NCBI RefSeq assembly: GCF_009604385.1
Contig: NZ_WEGJ01000001.1
Span: forward strand, 669,947-733,946
Direction of reading: 5' to 3'
Source: Streptomyces smaragdinus
GTDB taxonomy: Bacteria; Actinomycetota; Actinomycetes; Streptomycetales; Streptomycetaceae
Length of the DNA stretch: 64,000 nucleotides
The notes below the pieces were generated by a model. It did no database searches, had not been told where the DNA came from, and saw only the letters and a program-made list of their open reading frames with translations. The first letter of the stretch is position 1. Each line of letters begins with the position of its first letter. Shown here piece by piece: positions 1 through 8,657 of this stretch. Position numbers and translations under genes: made by a program.

Positions 1-573
1 CGACTCCCCCGCGACGGCGTTGAGCGTGGCGACGCCCACCAGGTCCCACAGCGCCTCGACGGTCCGCGGCGACTGCCCGTGCCGGGCCAGCCAGCTGCCG
101 AAGTCCTCCCGGTCGAGCGCCGGGTCGGCGAGGTCGAGGCCCTTGAGCGCGAGCGCCGCCCGGCCGACGGAGGCCCGTTCGGCGAGCGACAGATGCGGGT
201 AGCGGGCCAGGCTGGCGGCCAGATGCAGCGGTACGGGCAGTCCGGCGCGCCGCAGCCGCCCGAGCCTGCGGTTGCCGGCGTCCAGTACGGGTACGTCCAG
301 CCGGCGTTGCAGCGGTGCGAGGTCGAGGCCGCCGACGCGGTCCAGGAACCACTGGTACGCGGTGCAGCAACGCAGGTACACGTGCTGGCCGTTGTCGACG
401 GTGAGCGGCCCGGCGGCCGACTGGCGTTCGAAGGAGAACGCGAGTCCGCCCAGGCGCGGCCGGCCCTCGAGGAGGGTGACGTCGACCCCGGAGTCCGCGA
501 GCGCGAGCGCCGCCGTGGTGCCGGCCAGCCCGCCCCCGATCACCACGGCCGACGGCCGTGCAGCGGCTGTCAT
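1..573 (-). CDS. hpnE: HpnE-like FAD-dependent desaturase, partial (5' part only)
   Basis: The N-terminal 191 codons of a flavoprotein; the rest lies beyond the window. Near the N-terminus is a Rossmann FAD site (GGGLAG at residues 13-18, an acidic residue closing the second strand in VTLLE, then RPRLGG). In hopanoid pathways HpnE oxidises hydroxysqualene, made by HpnC from the HpnD product, towards squalene. The ATG at 573 was chosen because it directly precedes the FAD-binding strand. It follows hpnD on the same strand after about 127 bases, and the order hpnC-hpnD-hpnE supports the name. A carotenoid phytoene-desaturase relative is the main alternative. Confidence 0.85.
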   Translation of the reverse strand, partial: MTAAARPSAVVIGGGLAGTTAALALADSGVDVTLLEGRPRLGGLAFSFERQSAAGPLTVDNGQHVYLRCCTAYQWFLDRVGGLDLAPLQRRLDVPVLDAGNRRLGRLRRAGLPVPLHLAASLARYPHLSLAERASVGRAALALKGLDLADPALDREDFGSWLARHGQSPRTVEALWDLVGVATLNAVAGES

Positions 574-700
574 CCGCCCGTCGTTCAAGATCGCACAGCC
601 CCCTTGGTCATCAGGCGGGAGGACGCGATCTTCCGGCGGAAGGTTGCCCGCCGCCGGCAGACCCGCATCCTCATCCCTGGCCCGTCCGCGGCCGGCGCAA

Positions 701-1618
701 TCATGGGCGCCGCCCGCGTGCCGTCTGGCGGGCGTCGTATCCCGTCAGCCCGCGCACCGCGACGTACGCCTTCTCCCGCCCGGGGAGCGAGACCCGGCCG
801 CGCAGGATCGCCCCGGGGTCGGCGGCGATCCGGCCGAGCAGCCGGTGGTAGATGCCGGCCATGGCGGCGACGCACGCACCGCTGCGCCGGTCGAGCATCG
901 GCAGCAGCCGGAAACCCTCCGCGAACAGCGCCCGGGCGCGGCGCACCTCGAAGTGCACCAGGCCGGCGAAGTCGGAGCCGGCCGGCGGTACGGGGCCGTG
1001 GAACCCGGCGGAGCAGCCGAACTTGGCGAGGTCCTCGGCGGGCAGATAGGTGCGCCCGTTGTCCGCGTCCTCGCGGACGTCGCGCAGGATGTTCGTCAGC
1101 TGCAGGGCCAGGCCCAGGGTATCGGCGTACTCGGGGGCGCGTCCGGCGTCGCGGGCGCCGGGAACGGTGCCGAAGACGCCGAGGGAGAGCCGGCCGATGG
1201 CGCCGGCCACACAGCGGCAGTAGACCTTGAGGTCGTCCCAGGTCTCGTACTCCTCGCCGCGGACGTCCGCCAGCACGCCGTCGATGAGTTCGTCGAGCCC
1301 CTCGAGGGGGATCGGGAACACCGTCGCGGCGTGGCCGAGGGCCACCGCCACGGGGTCGGTGTCGTCCTCGGTCACCTCACCCGCGCGGACGAGGGCGAGC
1401 ACTTCACGGGTCTGTTCGAGCCTGGCCAGCTTGGCGTCGGGCGCCAGCTCCCCGTCACCGATGTCGTCGACGCGCCGCGAGAACGCGTACAGGGCGGACA
1501 TCGCGCGGCGCTTGTCGGCGGGCAGCAGCCTGATGCCGTACGCGAAGTTGCGCGCCTGCAGTCCGGTGACCGCCTCGCAGTAGCTGTACGCGGCGAGTAC
1601 AGGAGAACTCGGTTCCAC
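701..1618 (-). CDS. hpnD: Presqualene diphosphate synthase HpnD
   Basis: A 305-residue trans-isoprenyl diphosphate synthase of the squalene/phytoene synthase fold. Two acidic motifs that bind Mg-diphosphate are visible: DDIGD at residues 51-55 and DVREDADNGR at about 180-189. In the HpnCDE route it condenses two farnesyl diphosphates to presqualene diphosphate. The GTG start has a ribosome site (AGGTGAGG) that overlaps the stop codon of the upstream hpnC, so the two are probably translationally coupled. Distinguishing HpnD from a phytoene synthase rests mainly on the neighbouring hpnC and hpnE. Confidence 0.9.
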   Translation of the reverse strand: MEPSSPVLAAYSYCEAVTGLQARNFAYGIRLLPADKRRAMSALYAFSRRVDDIGDGELAPDAKLARLEQTREVLALVRAGEVTEDDTDPVAVALGHAATVFPIPLEGLDELIDGVLADVRGEEYETWDDLKVYCRCVAGAIGRLSLGVFGTVPGARDAGRAPEYADTLGLALQLTNILRDVREDADNGRTYLPAEDLAKFGCSAGFHGPVPPAGSDFAGLVHFEVRRARALFAEGFRLLPMLDRRSGACVAAMAGIYHRLLGRIAADPGAILRGRVSLPGREKAYVAVRGLTGYDARQTARGRRP

Positions 1619-1624
1619 GTATCC

Positions 1625-2563
1625 TCACCTCTCTTTTCGCAGAGCCGCGCCCACCTCGCGCAGCAGCGCGGGCTTGGTGGGCTTGGGAGGACCGGGGAGA
1701 GTGTCGTGGCCCGCCGCCGCGATCGCCTTCAGCGCGGCACGCCCCCCGGCCACGAATCCCGCCAGCAGGAGCCTCAGCCTGCCGTGGACGCTGCGCACGA
1801 GCGGAGCGCCCTGATCGAGCAGTTCGTTCGCCCGTTCGACCTCGAAGGCGATGAGCGCGCGGACGTCGTCGTTCGCCGCGGGCAGGGCGAGGTCGCCCTC
1901 GCCGACGGAGAAGCGCTTCATGTCCTCGGCCGGCAGATAGATCCGGTCGCGGACCAGGTCCTCGGAGACGTCCTGGAGGTGTTCGACGATCTGCAGTCCG
2001 CTGCAGATCGCGTCCGACCAGGCCACCCGCTGCTCGGTCGACACCCCGGCGAGCGCCAGCACGAGGCGTCCGACCGGGTTGGCGGACAGTTCGCAGTAGT
2101 CGAGGAGTTCCTGGTAGGTGGCGTACCGGCGGACCAGCTGGTCCTGCCGGTTGGCGCCGATGAGCCCGAGGAACGGGGCGCGGTCGAGGCCGTGCCTGCG
2201 GACGGTCGGCTGCAGCGCCCGCAGGAGCGGGTGGCGCGGTTCGCCGTCGAAGACGCGGTGCAGGTCGTCCTCGAACGCCTGGAGCAGGACGAGCCGGTCG
2301 CCCGCGCGCTCCGGGGCGACGCCCAGGGCCCGGGCGTCCGCGCCGCCGGGAGCGAGGTCGCCGTCGCCGATGTCGTCGACGAGCCGGGCATAGCCGTAGA
2401 CGGCCATGAGATCGGTGCGCCATGCCTTCGGCAGGAAGAACGGCGCGACAGGAAAATTCTCGTCACGGGCCTGGTCCAGAACGGCTTGTGACGGATCTTT
2501 ACGGTTGTTTCCCCCCACCCTGCCGGAGACGGCTTTCGGCCCTCCGCGGTTGCCGGCGGTCAC
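1625..2563 (-). CDS. hpnC: Hydroxysqualene synthase HpnC
   Basis: About 312 residues, a second squalene/phytoene-synthase-fold protein. The first acidic motif is DDIGDGD, preceded by a GYARLV helix; the second is QDVSEDLVRDR followed by YLPAED. HpnC converts presqualene diphosphate to hydroxysqualene. The frame stays open upstream to 2614, but that extension is Pro/Gly-rich and non-family-like, so I place the start at the GTG at 2563. It is the first visible gene of the hpnCDE unit. The start choice is the least certain part of the call. Confidence 0.87.
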   Translation of the reverse strand: MTAGNRGGPKAVSGRVGGNNRKDPSQAVLDQARDENFPVAPFFLPKAWRTDLMAVYGYARLVDDIGDGDLAPGGADARALGVAPERAGDRLVLLQAFEDDLHRVFDGEPRHPLLRALQPTVRRHGLDRAPFLGLIGANRQDQLVRRYATYQELLDYCELSANPVGRLVLALAGVSTEQRVAWSDAICSGLQIVEHLQDVSEDLVRDRIYLPAEDMKRFSVGEGDLALPAANDDVRALIAFEVERANELLDQGAPLVRSVHGRLRLLLAGFVAGGRAALKAIAAAGHDTLPGPPKPTKPALLREVGAALRKER

Positions 2564-2974
2564 CGGAAACTGCCCGGGGACCGCTCCGCGGGGGTCCGCG
2601 GGGCCGCCGCCCACCGCACTGTGGCGGCGGCGGCTGGGTACCGGGACAAATCCGTGGCCACTGCCGTCACGCCTCCCGTTCTACACTGCCGACCCAGACC
2701 AACTCATTCCGGACACGCCGCACACGGGCGTACGCCCCTGAGCTGCGACGCTGCCGGGTCAAGACCGGCAGCCCGGGTGCCGAACCAGCCCGTCTCGGGA
2801 CGAATCAGCACCGCAACAGCGTACGCCGTACAGAACTGGCATGTGCGCCGGGGTACGCCCTCCGTCTCACAACATCCGACGATCCCCGAAACTTCCGTGT
2901 CCTGCATGAACTTGACCGGAATGTGATCGCAGACGTGACGCCCCGGCACGAGGGCGGACATCGGCCGCCGCGGC
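2564..2974. other. Intergenic region between hpnC and the TetR gene
   Basis: About 410 bases between the start of hpnC and the stop of the TetR gene, both on the minus strand. It is less GC-rich than its surroundings in the middle and should hold the hpnC promoter. I could not identify a convincing -35/-10 pair. Short reading frames on both strands have no recognisable product or ribosome site. Confidence 0.5.
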
Positions 2975-3604
2975 TCAGTCCACCGTGAGGCCGGTGATGA
3001 CCATCCGCAGCGTACGGTCGATCGCCTGCTCCAGGGCGGGCTCCGGGAGGACCGCGAGGGATCCGTCCAGGATCAGCATCGCCAGCCCGTGGACGGCGGA
3101 CCAGGCGGCGAACTCGGCGCCCTCCCGCAGACCGGGCCGCAGCACACCGGCGGACTCCAGCTCGTCGAGGACCCCGACCAGCAGGTCGAACGCGCTGCTC
3201 ATGTCGCCACCCCCCTCCCGCGAACCCTGCAGGGGGGCGACGGAGACGTGGCAGAAGGCGGTGCGGTAGAGCCCGGGCTCCTCGACCGCGAAGCGCACGT
3301 ACCCCTGCCCCAGCCGGTAGAACCGCTCGCGCGGACCGCCCTGCGCGCCCAGCCCCTCGGCGAGGCCGGCCATGGTGCGCGCGAGCCGACGCTGACCCTT
3401 GGCCTTGACCGCGTGCAGCAGGTCGGCCTGATTGGCGAAATGCCGGTACGCGGCGGTGGGCGACACGCCGACGCGCCGGGCGGCCTCACGCAGGACCACG
3501 GCTTCGGGACCGCCCTCGCGCGCCAGCTCCGTGGCGGCGGCGACCAGCGCGTTCTCCAGATCGCCGTGGTGGTATCCGGTCCGTGTGCCGCTGGGTTCCC
3601 GCAT
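2975..3604 (-). CDS. TetR/AcrR-family transcriptional regulator
   Basis: A 209-residue one-component repressor. The N-terminal helix-turn-helix is clear (LREAARRVGVSPTAAYRHFA at about residues 36-55), and the C-terminal half looks like the WHG-type ligand domain (AWSAVHGLAMLILDG). The ATG at 3604 starts the typical MREPSGTRTGYHHGDL segment; an in-frame ATG at 3673 would run through the operator region and is less likely. It is divergent from an MMPL exporter, the usual arrangement in which the TetR protein represses itself and the exporter until a ligand binds. Three palindromes lie in the shared control region. Confidence 0.9.
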   Translation of the reverse strand: MREPSGTRTGYHHGDLENALVAAATELAREGGPEAVVLREAARRVGVSPTAAYRHFANQADLLHAVKAKGQRRLARTMAGLAEGLGAQGGPRERFYRLGQGYVRFAVEEPGLYRTAFCHVSVAPLQGSREGGGDMSSAFDLLVGVLDELESAGVLRPGLREGAEFAAWSAVHGLAMLILDGSLAVLPEPALEQAIDRTLRMVITGLTVD

Positions 3605-3674
3605 GATTGCATCATGCCCGATGTTGACAGCATTAACATCCACTGGCACCTTCAGTGTTAACGACGTAAACATT
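3601..3674. promoter_or_regulatory. Divergent tetR/mmpL operator region with three palindromes
   Basis: Three inverted repeats sit between the divergent genes. Site 1 (3601-3617) has perfect 7-base arms GCATGAT/ATCATGC around a 3-base centre and covers the tetR start codon. Site 2 (3620-3640) has arms GATGTT/AACATC. Site 3 (3654-3674) has imperfect arms around TGTT/AACA. Sites 2 and 3 share the half-site TGTTnAC and have centres 34 bases apart, about three helical turns. A possible tetR promoter (TTAACA, 17 bases, TGTTAA on the minus strand) overlaps sites 2 and 3. That these bind the TetR protein is inferred from position. Confidence 0.6.
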
Positions 3675-3690
3675 GGAGGGGGAACCCATC

Positions 3691-5880
3691 GTGCTGACCC
3701 GGATCGCCGGCCTCACCGCCCGCAGACCCCGACTGTTACTGCTGATCACCGCCCTCGCCGTCGCGGCGATGGCGGTCCTGGGAGTGGGCGCCTTCGGCAA
3801 GCTCAGCGGAGGCGGCTTCGACGATCCGAGCGCCCCCTCCAGCCGGGCCCGTGCCCTGATCGACGAGAAGTTCGGCGGCGACACGAACTTCGTCCTCCTG
3901 GTCGACGGCGCCGGCACGCCGGCCGGCCGTGAACGCGGCGAGCGCATCACCGCGGGACTGCGCGCCGACGACACCGTCGCCAACGTCCTGTCGTACTGGG
4001 ACGACGGCGGCGCCGGCCTGCTCTCCCGCGACGGCGAACAGGCCCTCGTCCTCGCCCACGTCAAGGGCGGCGACAAGGACGAGGGCACCAACGCCGAGGC
4101 CCTCATCGACACGTACACCGGCACCGAGAACGGCATCACCGTCCGGGCGGGCGGCGCCGCGGCCGTGAACCACGACGTCACGGCCCAGGTCGGCGCCGAT
4201 CTGGCGGTCGCCGAGTCGATCGCCGTCCCGCTGACGCTGATCCTGCTGGTCATCGCCTTCGGCTCCCTGGTCGCCGCGCTGCTGCCGCTGGCCATCGGAC
4301 TGATCGCGATCCTCGGCACCTTCGCCGAGCTGTACGTCCTCGGCAGCTTCACGGACGTGTCCGTCTTCTCCGTGAACCTGACCACCGCCCTGGGCCTGGG
4401 CCTGGGCATCGACTACGGTCTGCTGCTGGTCAGCCGCTTCCGCGAACAGCTGGCGCACGGCGACAGCGTCCCCGGCGCGATCCGCCGCACGGTCACCACC
4501 GCCGGACGCACCATCGCCTTCTCGGCGGCCACCGTCGTCGCCGCGCTGGCCGCGCTGCTGCTCTTCCCGCCGTACTTCCTGCGCTCCTTCGCCTACGCCG
4601 GCATCGGCGTGGTGGCCGTCGCGGCGGTGAGCTCGCTGATCGTCGTCCCGTCGCTGCTGGCGGTCCTCGGCCACCGGGTGAACAAGGGGCGTCTGCCCGG
4701 CTCCCGTACGGTACGCAGCGCGGACTCGCGGCTGTGGGGCCGGATCGCCGGCACCGTCATGCGCCGGCCCGCCCTCACCGCGCTGCCCGTCCTGGCGGTG
4801 CTGCTGCTCGCCGCGAGCCCGCTGCTGGGCGTCACCTTCGGCACGCCGGACGAGCGGGTGCTGCCCGGGGACGCCGGCAGCCGTGAGGTGTCGGCGGCCC
4901 TGCGGCAGGGCTTCACGGCGAACGACGAGTCCGCCCTGCACCTCGTCACCACCGGCCCCGTCGGCCCGGCGGAGCTCGGTTCGTACGCGGCGAAGGTGTC
5001 GTCCCTCGACGGCGTCCAGCGGGTCGACACCAGCGCCGGCAGCTGGCGGACGGGCCAGCGGTCCGCACCCGCGCCGGCGGCCGCCGCCCTGGGCCGGCCG
5101 GACGCCCAGCGGCTCACGGTGATCAGCCGGCTCGAGAGCAAGTCCGCCGCCGCCCGCGACCTCGTCGGGCAGGTACGCGGCGTACCGGCGCCGCGCGGGA
5201 GCGAGGTGCTGGTCGGCGGGAACGACGCCCGGCTCGTCGACTCCCGGCACTCCATCGGCGAGCGGCTGCCGTACGCCGTCGTGTGGATCGCCGCCACCAC
5301 GTTCGTCCTGCTGTTCCTCTTCACCGGCAGCGTCGTCCAGCCGCTGCGCGCCCTGGTCCTCAACGGCGTCAGCCTGATGGCCGCGATGGGCGCGATGGTG
5401 TGGGTCTTCCAGGACGGGCATCTGAGCGGGCTGCTGGGCTTCACCCCGCAGCCGATGGACACGGCGATGACGGTGCTGATGTTCTGCATCGCCTTCGGTC
5501 TGTCGATGGACTACGAGGTCTTCCTCACCAGCCGGATGAAGGAACTCCACGACGCCGGCGCTGCCCCCGCCGAGGCGGTCGTCCAGGGACTGGCCCGTAC
5601 CGGACGGATCGTCACCATGGCGGCCGGGCTGCTGGCGGTCAGCTTCTTCGCCTTCACCACCAGCGAGGTCAGCTTCATCCAGATGTTCGGTCTGGGCAGC
5701 GGGCTGGCGATCCTCGTCGACGCGGTGGCGGTACGCGGCGTCCTCGTCCCGGCGGCGATGCGGCTGCTCGGCCGGGGCGCCTGGTACGCGCCGCGCGGCC
5801 TGCGCCGGCTGCACGGCCGCGTCGGGCTGCGGGAATCGGCCGTGTCACCCGACGCGGAGCGGGTACCCGCGCGGATGTGA
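3691..5880 (+). CDS. MMPL/RND-family exporter
   Basis: A 729-residue membrane protein with the MMPL layout: one N-terminal helix (PRLLLLITALAVAAMAVLG), an extracytoplasmic domain, a block of five to six helices, then a second copy of the same plan. Intramembrane GLGIDYGLLLVSRFREQ (first half) and GLSMDYEVFLTSRMKEL (second half) are the paired proton-relay motifs of MMPL proteins. The GTG at 3691 is preferred over an in-frame start at 3673 because GGAGGGGG lies 8 bases upstream. The likely role is export of a lipid or small hydrophobic compound, controlled by the divergent TetR protein. The substrate cannot be read from sequence. Confidence 0.9.
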   Translation: MLTRIAGLTARRPRLLLLITALAVAAMAVLGVGAFGKLSGGGFDDPSAPSSRARALIDEKFGGDTNFVLLVDGAGTPAGRERGERITAGLRADDTVANVLSYWDDGGAGLLSRDGEQALVLAHVKGGDKDEGTNAEALIDTYTGTENGITVRAGGAAAVNHDVTAQVGADLAVAESIAVPLTLILLVIAFGSLVAALLPLAIGLIAILGTFAELYVLGSFTDVSVFSVNLTTALGLGLGIDYGLLLVSRFREQLAHGDSVPGAIRRTVTTAGRTIAFSAATVVAALAALLLFPPYFLRSFAYAGIGVVAVAAVSSLIVVPSLLAVLGHRVNKGRLPGSRTVRSADSRLWGRIAGTVMRRPALTALPVLAVLLLAASPLLGVTFGTPDERVLPGDAGSREVSAALRQGFTANDESALHLVTTGPVGPAELGSYAAKVSSLDGVQRVDTSAGSWRTGQRSAPAPAAAALGRPDAQRLTVISRLESKSAAARDLVGQVRGVPAPRGSEVLVGGNDARLVDSRHSIGERLPYAVVWIAATTFVLLFLFTGSVVQPLRALVLNGVSLMAAMGAMVWVFQDGHLSGLLGFTPQPMDTAMTVLMFCIAFGLSMDYEVFLTSRMKELHDAGAAPAEAVVQGLARTGRIVTMAAGLLAVSFFAFTTSEVSFIQMFGLGSGLAILVDAVAVRGVLVPAAMRLLGRGAWYAPRGLRRLHGRVGLRESAVSPDAERVPARM

Positions 5881-5899
5881 GTCCGTTCCGGACCCGTAC

Positions 5900-5945
5900 A
5901 CGGCACCGCCCCGCCCCTTGTGACGAGGGGGCGGGGCGGTGTCGT
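5900..5945. terminator. Bidirectional hairpin terminator
   Basis: An 18-bp stem (one G-T pair) with core arms CACCGCCCCGCCCC and GGGGCGGGGCGGTG around a 10-base loop. It lies between the convergent mmpL and tagH-like genes and can fold from either strand. There is no U tract, which is usual in Streptomyces. Confidence 0.8.
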
Positions 5946-5962
5946 ACCGGACGGGGGACGGG

Positions 5963-6766
5963 TTACTTGCCCGTCTCCTTCTCGTACGCCCTGACGACTT
6001 CCTCGGTGGGCCCGTCCATGACGAGCTCGCCCTTCTCCAGCCAGAGGACCCGGTCGCAGGTGTCCCGGATCGACTTGTTGCTGTGGCTGACCAGGAAGAC
6101 CGTGCCGGCCTCCTTGCGCAGCTCGCGGATCCGGGCCTCGGAGCGCTTCTGGAACCGCTTGTCACCGGTCGCGAGGGCCTCGTCGACCATCAGCACGTCG
6201 TGGTCCTTGGCCGCGGCGATGGAGAACCGCAGCCGGGCCGCCATACCGGAGGAGTACGTCCGCATCGGGAGGGTGATGAAGTCGCCCTTCTCGTTGATGC
6301 CGGAGAAGTCGACGATGCCCTGGTACCGCTGGCGGATCTGCTCGCGCGACATCCCCATGGCGAGACCGCCGAGGATCACGTTGCGCTCACCGGTGAGGTC
6401 GTTCATCAGGGCCGCGTTCACGCCCAGCAGCGACGGCTGGCCGTCGGTGTAGACCCGGCCGCGCTCGGCGGGCAGCAGCCCCGCGACGGCCTTCAGCAGC
6501 GTCGACTTGCCGGAGCCGTTGGTGCCGATGAGACCGATCGCCTCGCCCTTGTACGCGGTGAACGACACCCCGCGCACCGCGTGCACCTCGCGGATCCGCC
6601 CGGGCGACGGCTGGCGCCGGATTATGCGGTTCAGCGCGGCGGTGGCCGAACCGCGTCCGCCGCCCGCGTTGACGCGGTAGACGACGTGCAGACCGTCGCA
6701 GATGACGGTGGGCTGGCGGTCGCCGCTGTGCCGGGTCTCGGCGGGGATGTGCTCAGCCACGGCCAT
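5963..6766 (-). CDS. TagH/Wzt-like ABC transporter ATPase for cell-surface polymer export
   Basis: A 267-residue ATPase with Walker A GTNGSGKST (81-89), signature YSSGM (171-175) and Walker B VLMVDE (191-196). The 60-residue N-terminal extension before the core and the MRTYSSGMAARLRFS signature are typical of TagH/Wzt ATPases that export teichoic acids or O-polysaccharides. Its start overlaps the end of the permease gene by 14 bases, so the two are coupled. It is the last gene of the seven-gene operon. There is no C-terminal carbohydrate-binding extension, so chain-length recognition of the Wzt type is not expected. Confidence 0.9.
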   Translation of the reverse strand: MAVAEHIPAETRHSGDRQPTVICDGLHVVYRVNAGGGRGSATAALNRIIRRQPSPGRIREVHAVRGVSFTAYKGEAIGLIGTNGSGKSTLLKAVAGLLPAERGRVYTDGQPSLLGVNAALMNDLTGERNVILGGLAMGMSREQIRQRYQGIVDFSGINEKGDFITLPMRTYSSGMAARLRFSIAAAKDHDVLMVDEALATGDKRFQKRSEARIRELRKEAGTVFLVSHSNKSIRDTCDRVLWLEKGELVMDGPTEEVVRAYEKETGK

Positions 6767-7685
6767 ATCGCTCCTCGGCCTTCCAGAAGTAGACGAACCC
6801 CGCGACGAAGAACAGCAGCGCCCAGCCGCCCGCGAGGAACCACGCGTGGGGGGCGATGTCGCTGAACCTGTAGTCCTCGATGAGCAGGTACCGCATGAGG
6901 TCCATGAACACGGCGACCGGATTGGCCTCGATCAGATCGACGACCCAGTTCGGGACATCGCTGTGCTTGGCCAGCATCGCCCGCATCGGGAACATCACGC
7001 CCGACGCGTACATCAGGGTACGCAGGATGAACGGCAGCAGCTGGGCCAGGTCCGGGGTCTTCGAGCCCATGCGGGCGAAGATCAGGGCCAGCCCCGAGTT
7101 GAACAGGAACTGCAGCACCAGGACCGCCGGGACGGCCAGCCAGCGCCACGTCGGGTACTGGTTGAAGGCCAGCAGCACAATGATCATCACGATCATCGAG
7201 TAGAGGAGCTGCTGGAGCTGCTGGAGGGCGAAGGACAGCGGCAGCGAGGCCCGCGGGAAATGCAGCGCCCGCACCAGGCCCAGGTTGCCGGAGATCGCCC
7301 GGACACCCGACATCACCGACTGCTGGGTGAAGGTGAAGGTGAACACTCCGATGACCAGGAACGGCACATAGTTGTGCTTGCCGCCGGGCACACCGTCGCG
7401 GGCGCCCAGGATCAGGCCGAAGATCACCCAGTACACGAACGCGTTCAGCAGCGGCGTCGCCACCTGCCACAGCTGTCCCAGCTTCGCCTGGCTGTACTGC
7501 GCCGTGAGCTTGGCCTGGGAGAACGCGAGAATGAAGTGCCGCCGGTCCCACAGCTGCCGGACGTATCCCCCCAGAGAGGGGCGGGCTCCGCTGACGGACA
7601 GTCCGTACTTCGCCGCCAGGTCGGCGGGCGAGAGGGCGTCGTCGGGGTGGCTGCCGGGCGGGGCACCCATTGCCGTATCGCTCAC
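6753..7685 (-). CDS. TagG/Wzm-like ABC-2 permease
   Basis: A 310-residue ABC-2 type permease. A cytosolic N-terminus with the amphipathic segment LWDRRHFILAFSQAKLTAQY precedes six predicted membrane helices (from about residue 78), ending in a short cytosolic tail. The SQAKLGQLWQVATPLLNAFVYW segment is typical of Wzm/TagG permeases. The start is GTG at 7685 with GGAAG about 9 bases upstream. With the overlapping ATPase gene it forms the exporter for the polymer made by the upstream genes. A gap of about 70 bases separates it from the glycosyltransferase gene. Confidence 0.9.
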   Translation of the reverse strand: MSDTAMGAPPGSHPDDALSPADLAAKYGLSVSGARPSLGGYVRQLWDRRHFILAFSQAKLTAQYSQAKLGQLWQVATPLLNAFVYWVIFGLILGARDGVPGGKHNYVPFLVIGVFTFTFTQQSVMSGVRAISGNLGLVRALHFPRASLPLSFALQQLQQLLYSMIVMIIVLLAFNQYPTWRWLAVPAVLVLQFLFNSGLALIFARMGSKTPDLAQLLPFILRTLMYASGVMFPMRAMLAKHSDVPNWVVDLIEANPVAVFMDLMRYLLIEDYRFSDIAPHAWFLAGGWALLFFVAGFVYFWKAEERYGRG

Positions 7686-7755
7686 AGTCGTAAAACTTCC
7701 GTCCTCGGGCCGGGGGGCCGGGGATGTCCCCCGGAAAACTGGTAACGCAAGCTTG

Positions 7756-8652
7756 TCAGATGACCGGCGGGCGTCCCAGCCGGGTCAGCCGCCATACCGT
7801 ACGCCACTTCATGGGGTGCCGTGGACCACAGGGGGTCCGCCAGCCCTCCTTGAAGCCGCCGAGCCACGCCTTGAGGGCGGTGGCCGACGGTCTGCGTACC
7901 ACGGTCAGCAGGAACCACACCCCCAGATAGACGGGGATCAGCACCGCGGGGAGATTGCGCCGGGCCAGCCAGACGCGGTTGCGGGCGACGTTGTGGTGGT
8001 ACGTGGCGTGCCGGCTCGGCGGCATCGTCGGGTGGTGCAGCACCATGTCGGAGCGGTAGTCGATGGACCAGCCGGCGTCCAGCGCCCGCCAGGCCAGGTC
8101 GGTCTCCTCATGGGCGTAGAAGAACTCCTCGGGGAGCGCCCCGACCTCCTGGAACACCTTGGTGCGCACGGCGTTCGCGCCGCCCAGGAACGTCGTCACG
8201 CGCGAGGAGCGCATCGGGTCGGAGGAGCGCAGCCGCGGCACGTGCCGGCGCTGCGTCTCGCCCGTCTCGGGGTCGGCGATCCGGAAGCTGACGATGCCGA
8301 GCCCGGGGTCCGCCGCGAAGGCCTCGCGGACGAGCTGTCCGGTGTCCTGGTTGGGCAGCAGCCCGTCGTCGTCCAGGAACAGCAGGACGTCCACGTCCCG
8401 CCCGCCCGGGCCGAACTCGAGGATGCCGACGTTGCGCCCGCCGGGGATGCCCAGGTTCTCGGGCAGGTCGACGGTACGCACCGCACCGGGCATCGGGGGA
8501 AGCTCGGGGACGGGGGCGCCGTTGCCGACGACCGCGACGTCGATGGGCGGGCCGTCCTGCTTGGCGATCGATTCCATGAGCGCCCGGAACTCGACGGGCC
8601 GGTTGCCCATGGTGATGACGACGGCCCCGACCCTCAGTTGTTCAGACGCCAT
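7756..8652 (-). CDS. Family 2 glycosyltransferase
   Basis: A 298-residue GT-A fold enzyme. The N-terminal nucleotide-sugar fold is seen in VGAVVITMGNRPVEFRALM, the metal-binding acidic triplet in LLFLDDDG, and the acceptor-site region in EEFFYAHEETDLAWRALDAG. A hydrophobic segment near the C-terminus (AVLIPVYLGVWFLLTVV) suggests membrane attachment. The ATG at 8652 is preceded by GGTGAG; a GTG nine bases upstream that overlaps the previous stop is also possible. It probably adds sugars to the lipid- or phosphate-linked product of the operon, from the cytosolic side. Confidence 0.88.
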   Translation of the reverse strand: MASEQLRVGAVVITMGNRPVEFRALMESIAKQDGPPIDVAVVGNGAPVPELPPMPGAVRTVDLPENLGIPGGRNVGILEFGPGGRDVDVLLFLDDDGLLPNQDTGQLVREAFAADPGLGIVSFRIADPETGETQRRHVPRLRSSDPMRSSRVTTFLGGANAVRTKVFQEVGALPEEFFYAHEETDLAWRALDAGWSIDYRSDMVLHHPTMPPSRHATYHHNVARNRVWLARRNLPAVLIPVYLGVWFLLTVVRRPSATALKAWLGGFKEGWRTPCGPRHPMKWRTVWRLTRLGRPPVI

Positions 8653-8657
8653 TCCAC

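Noticed and set aside
272..2491. Long plus-strand open frame across the hopanoid genes
   Set aside because: It is antisense to hpnC, hpnD and hpnE, which have clear family motifs. Long antisense frames are expected in DNA of this GC content.
2704..2961. Minus-strand frame of 85 codons upstream of hpnC
   Set aside because: No ribosome site or recognisable domain; low confidence.
7700..7755. GC-rich hairpin between the glycosyltransferase and TagG-like genes
   Set aside because: Imperfect stem and no T run; the genes appear to form one operon, so not called as a terminator.
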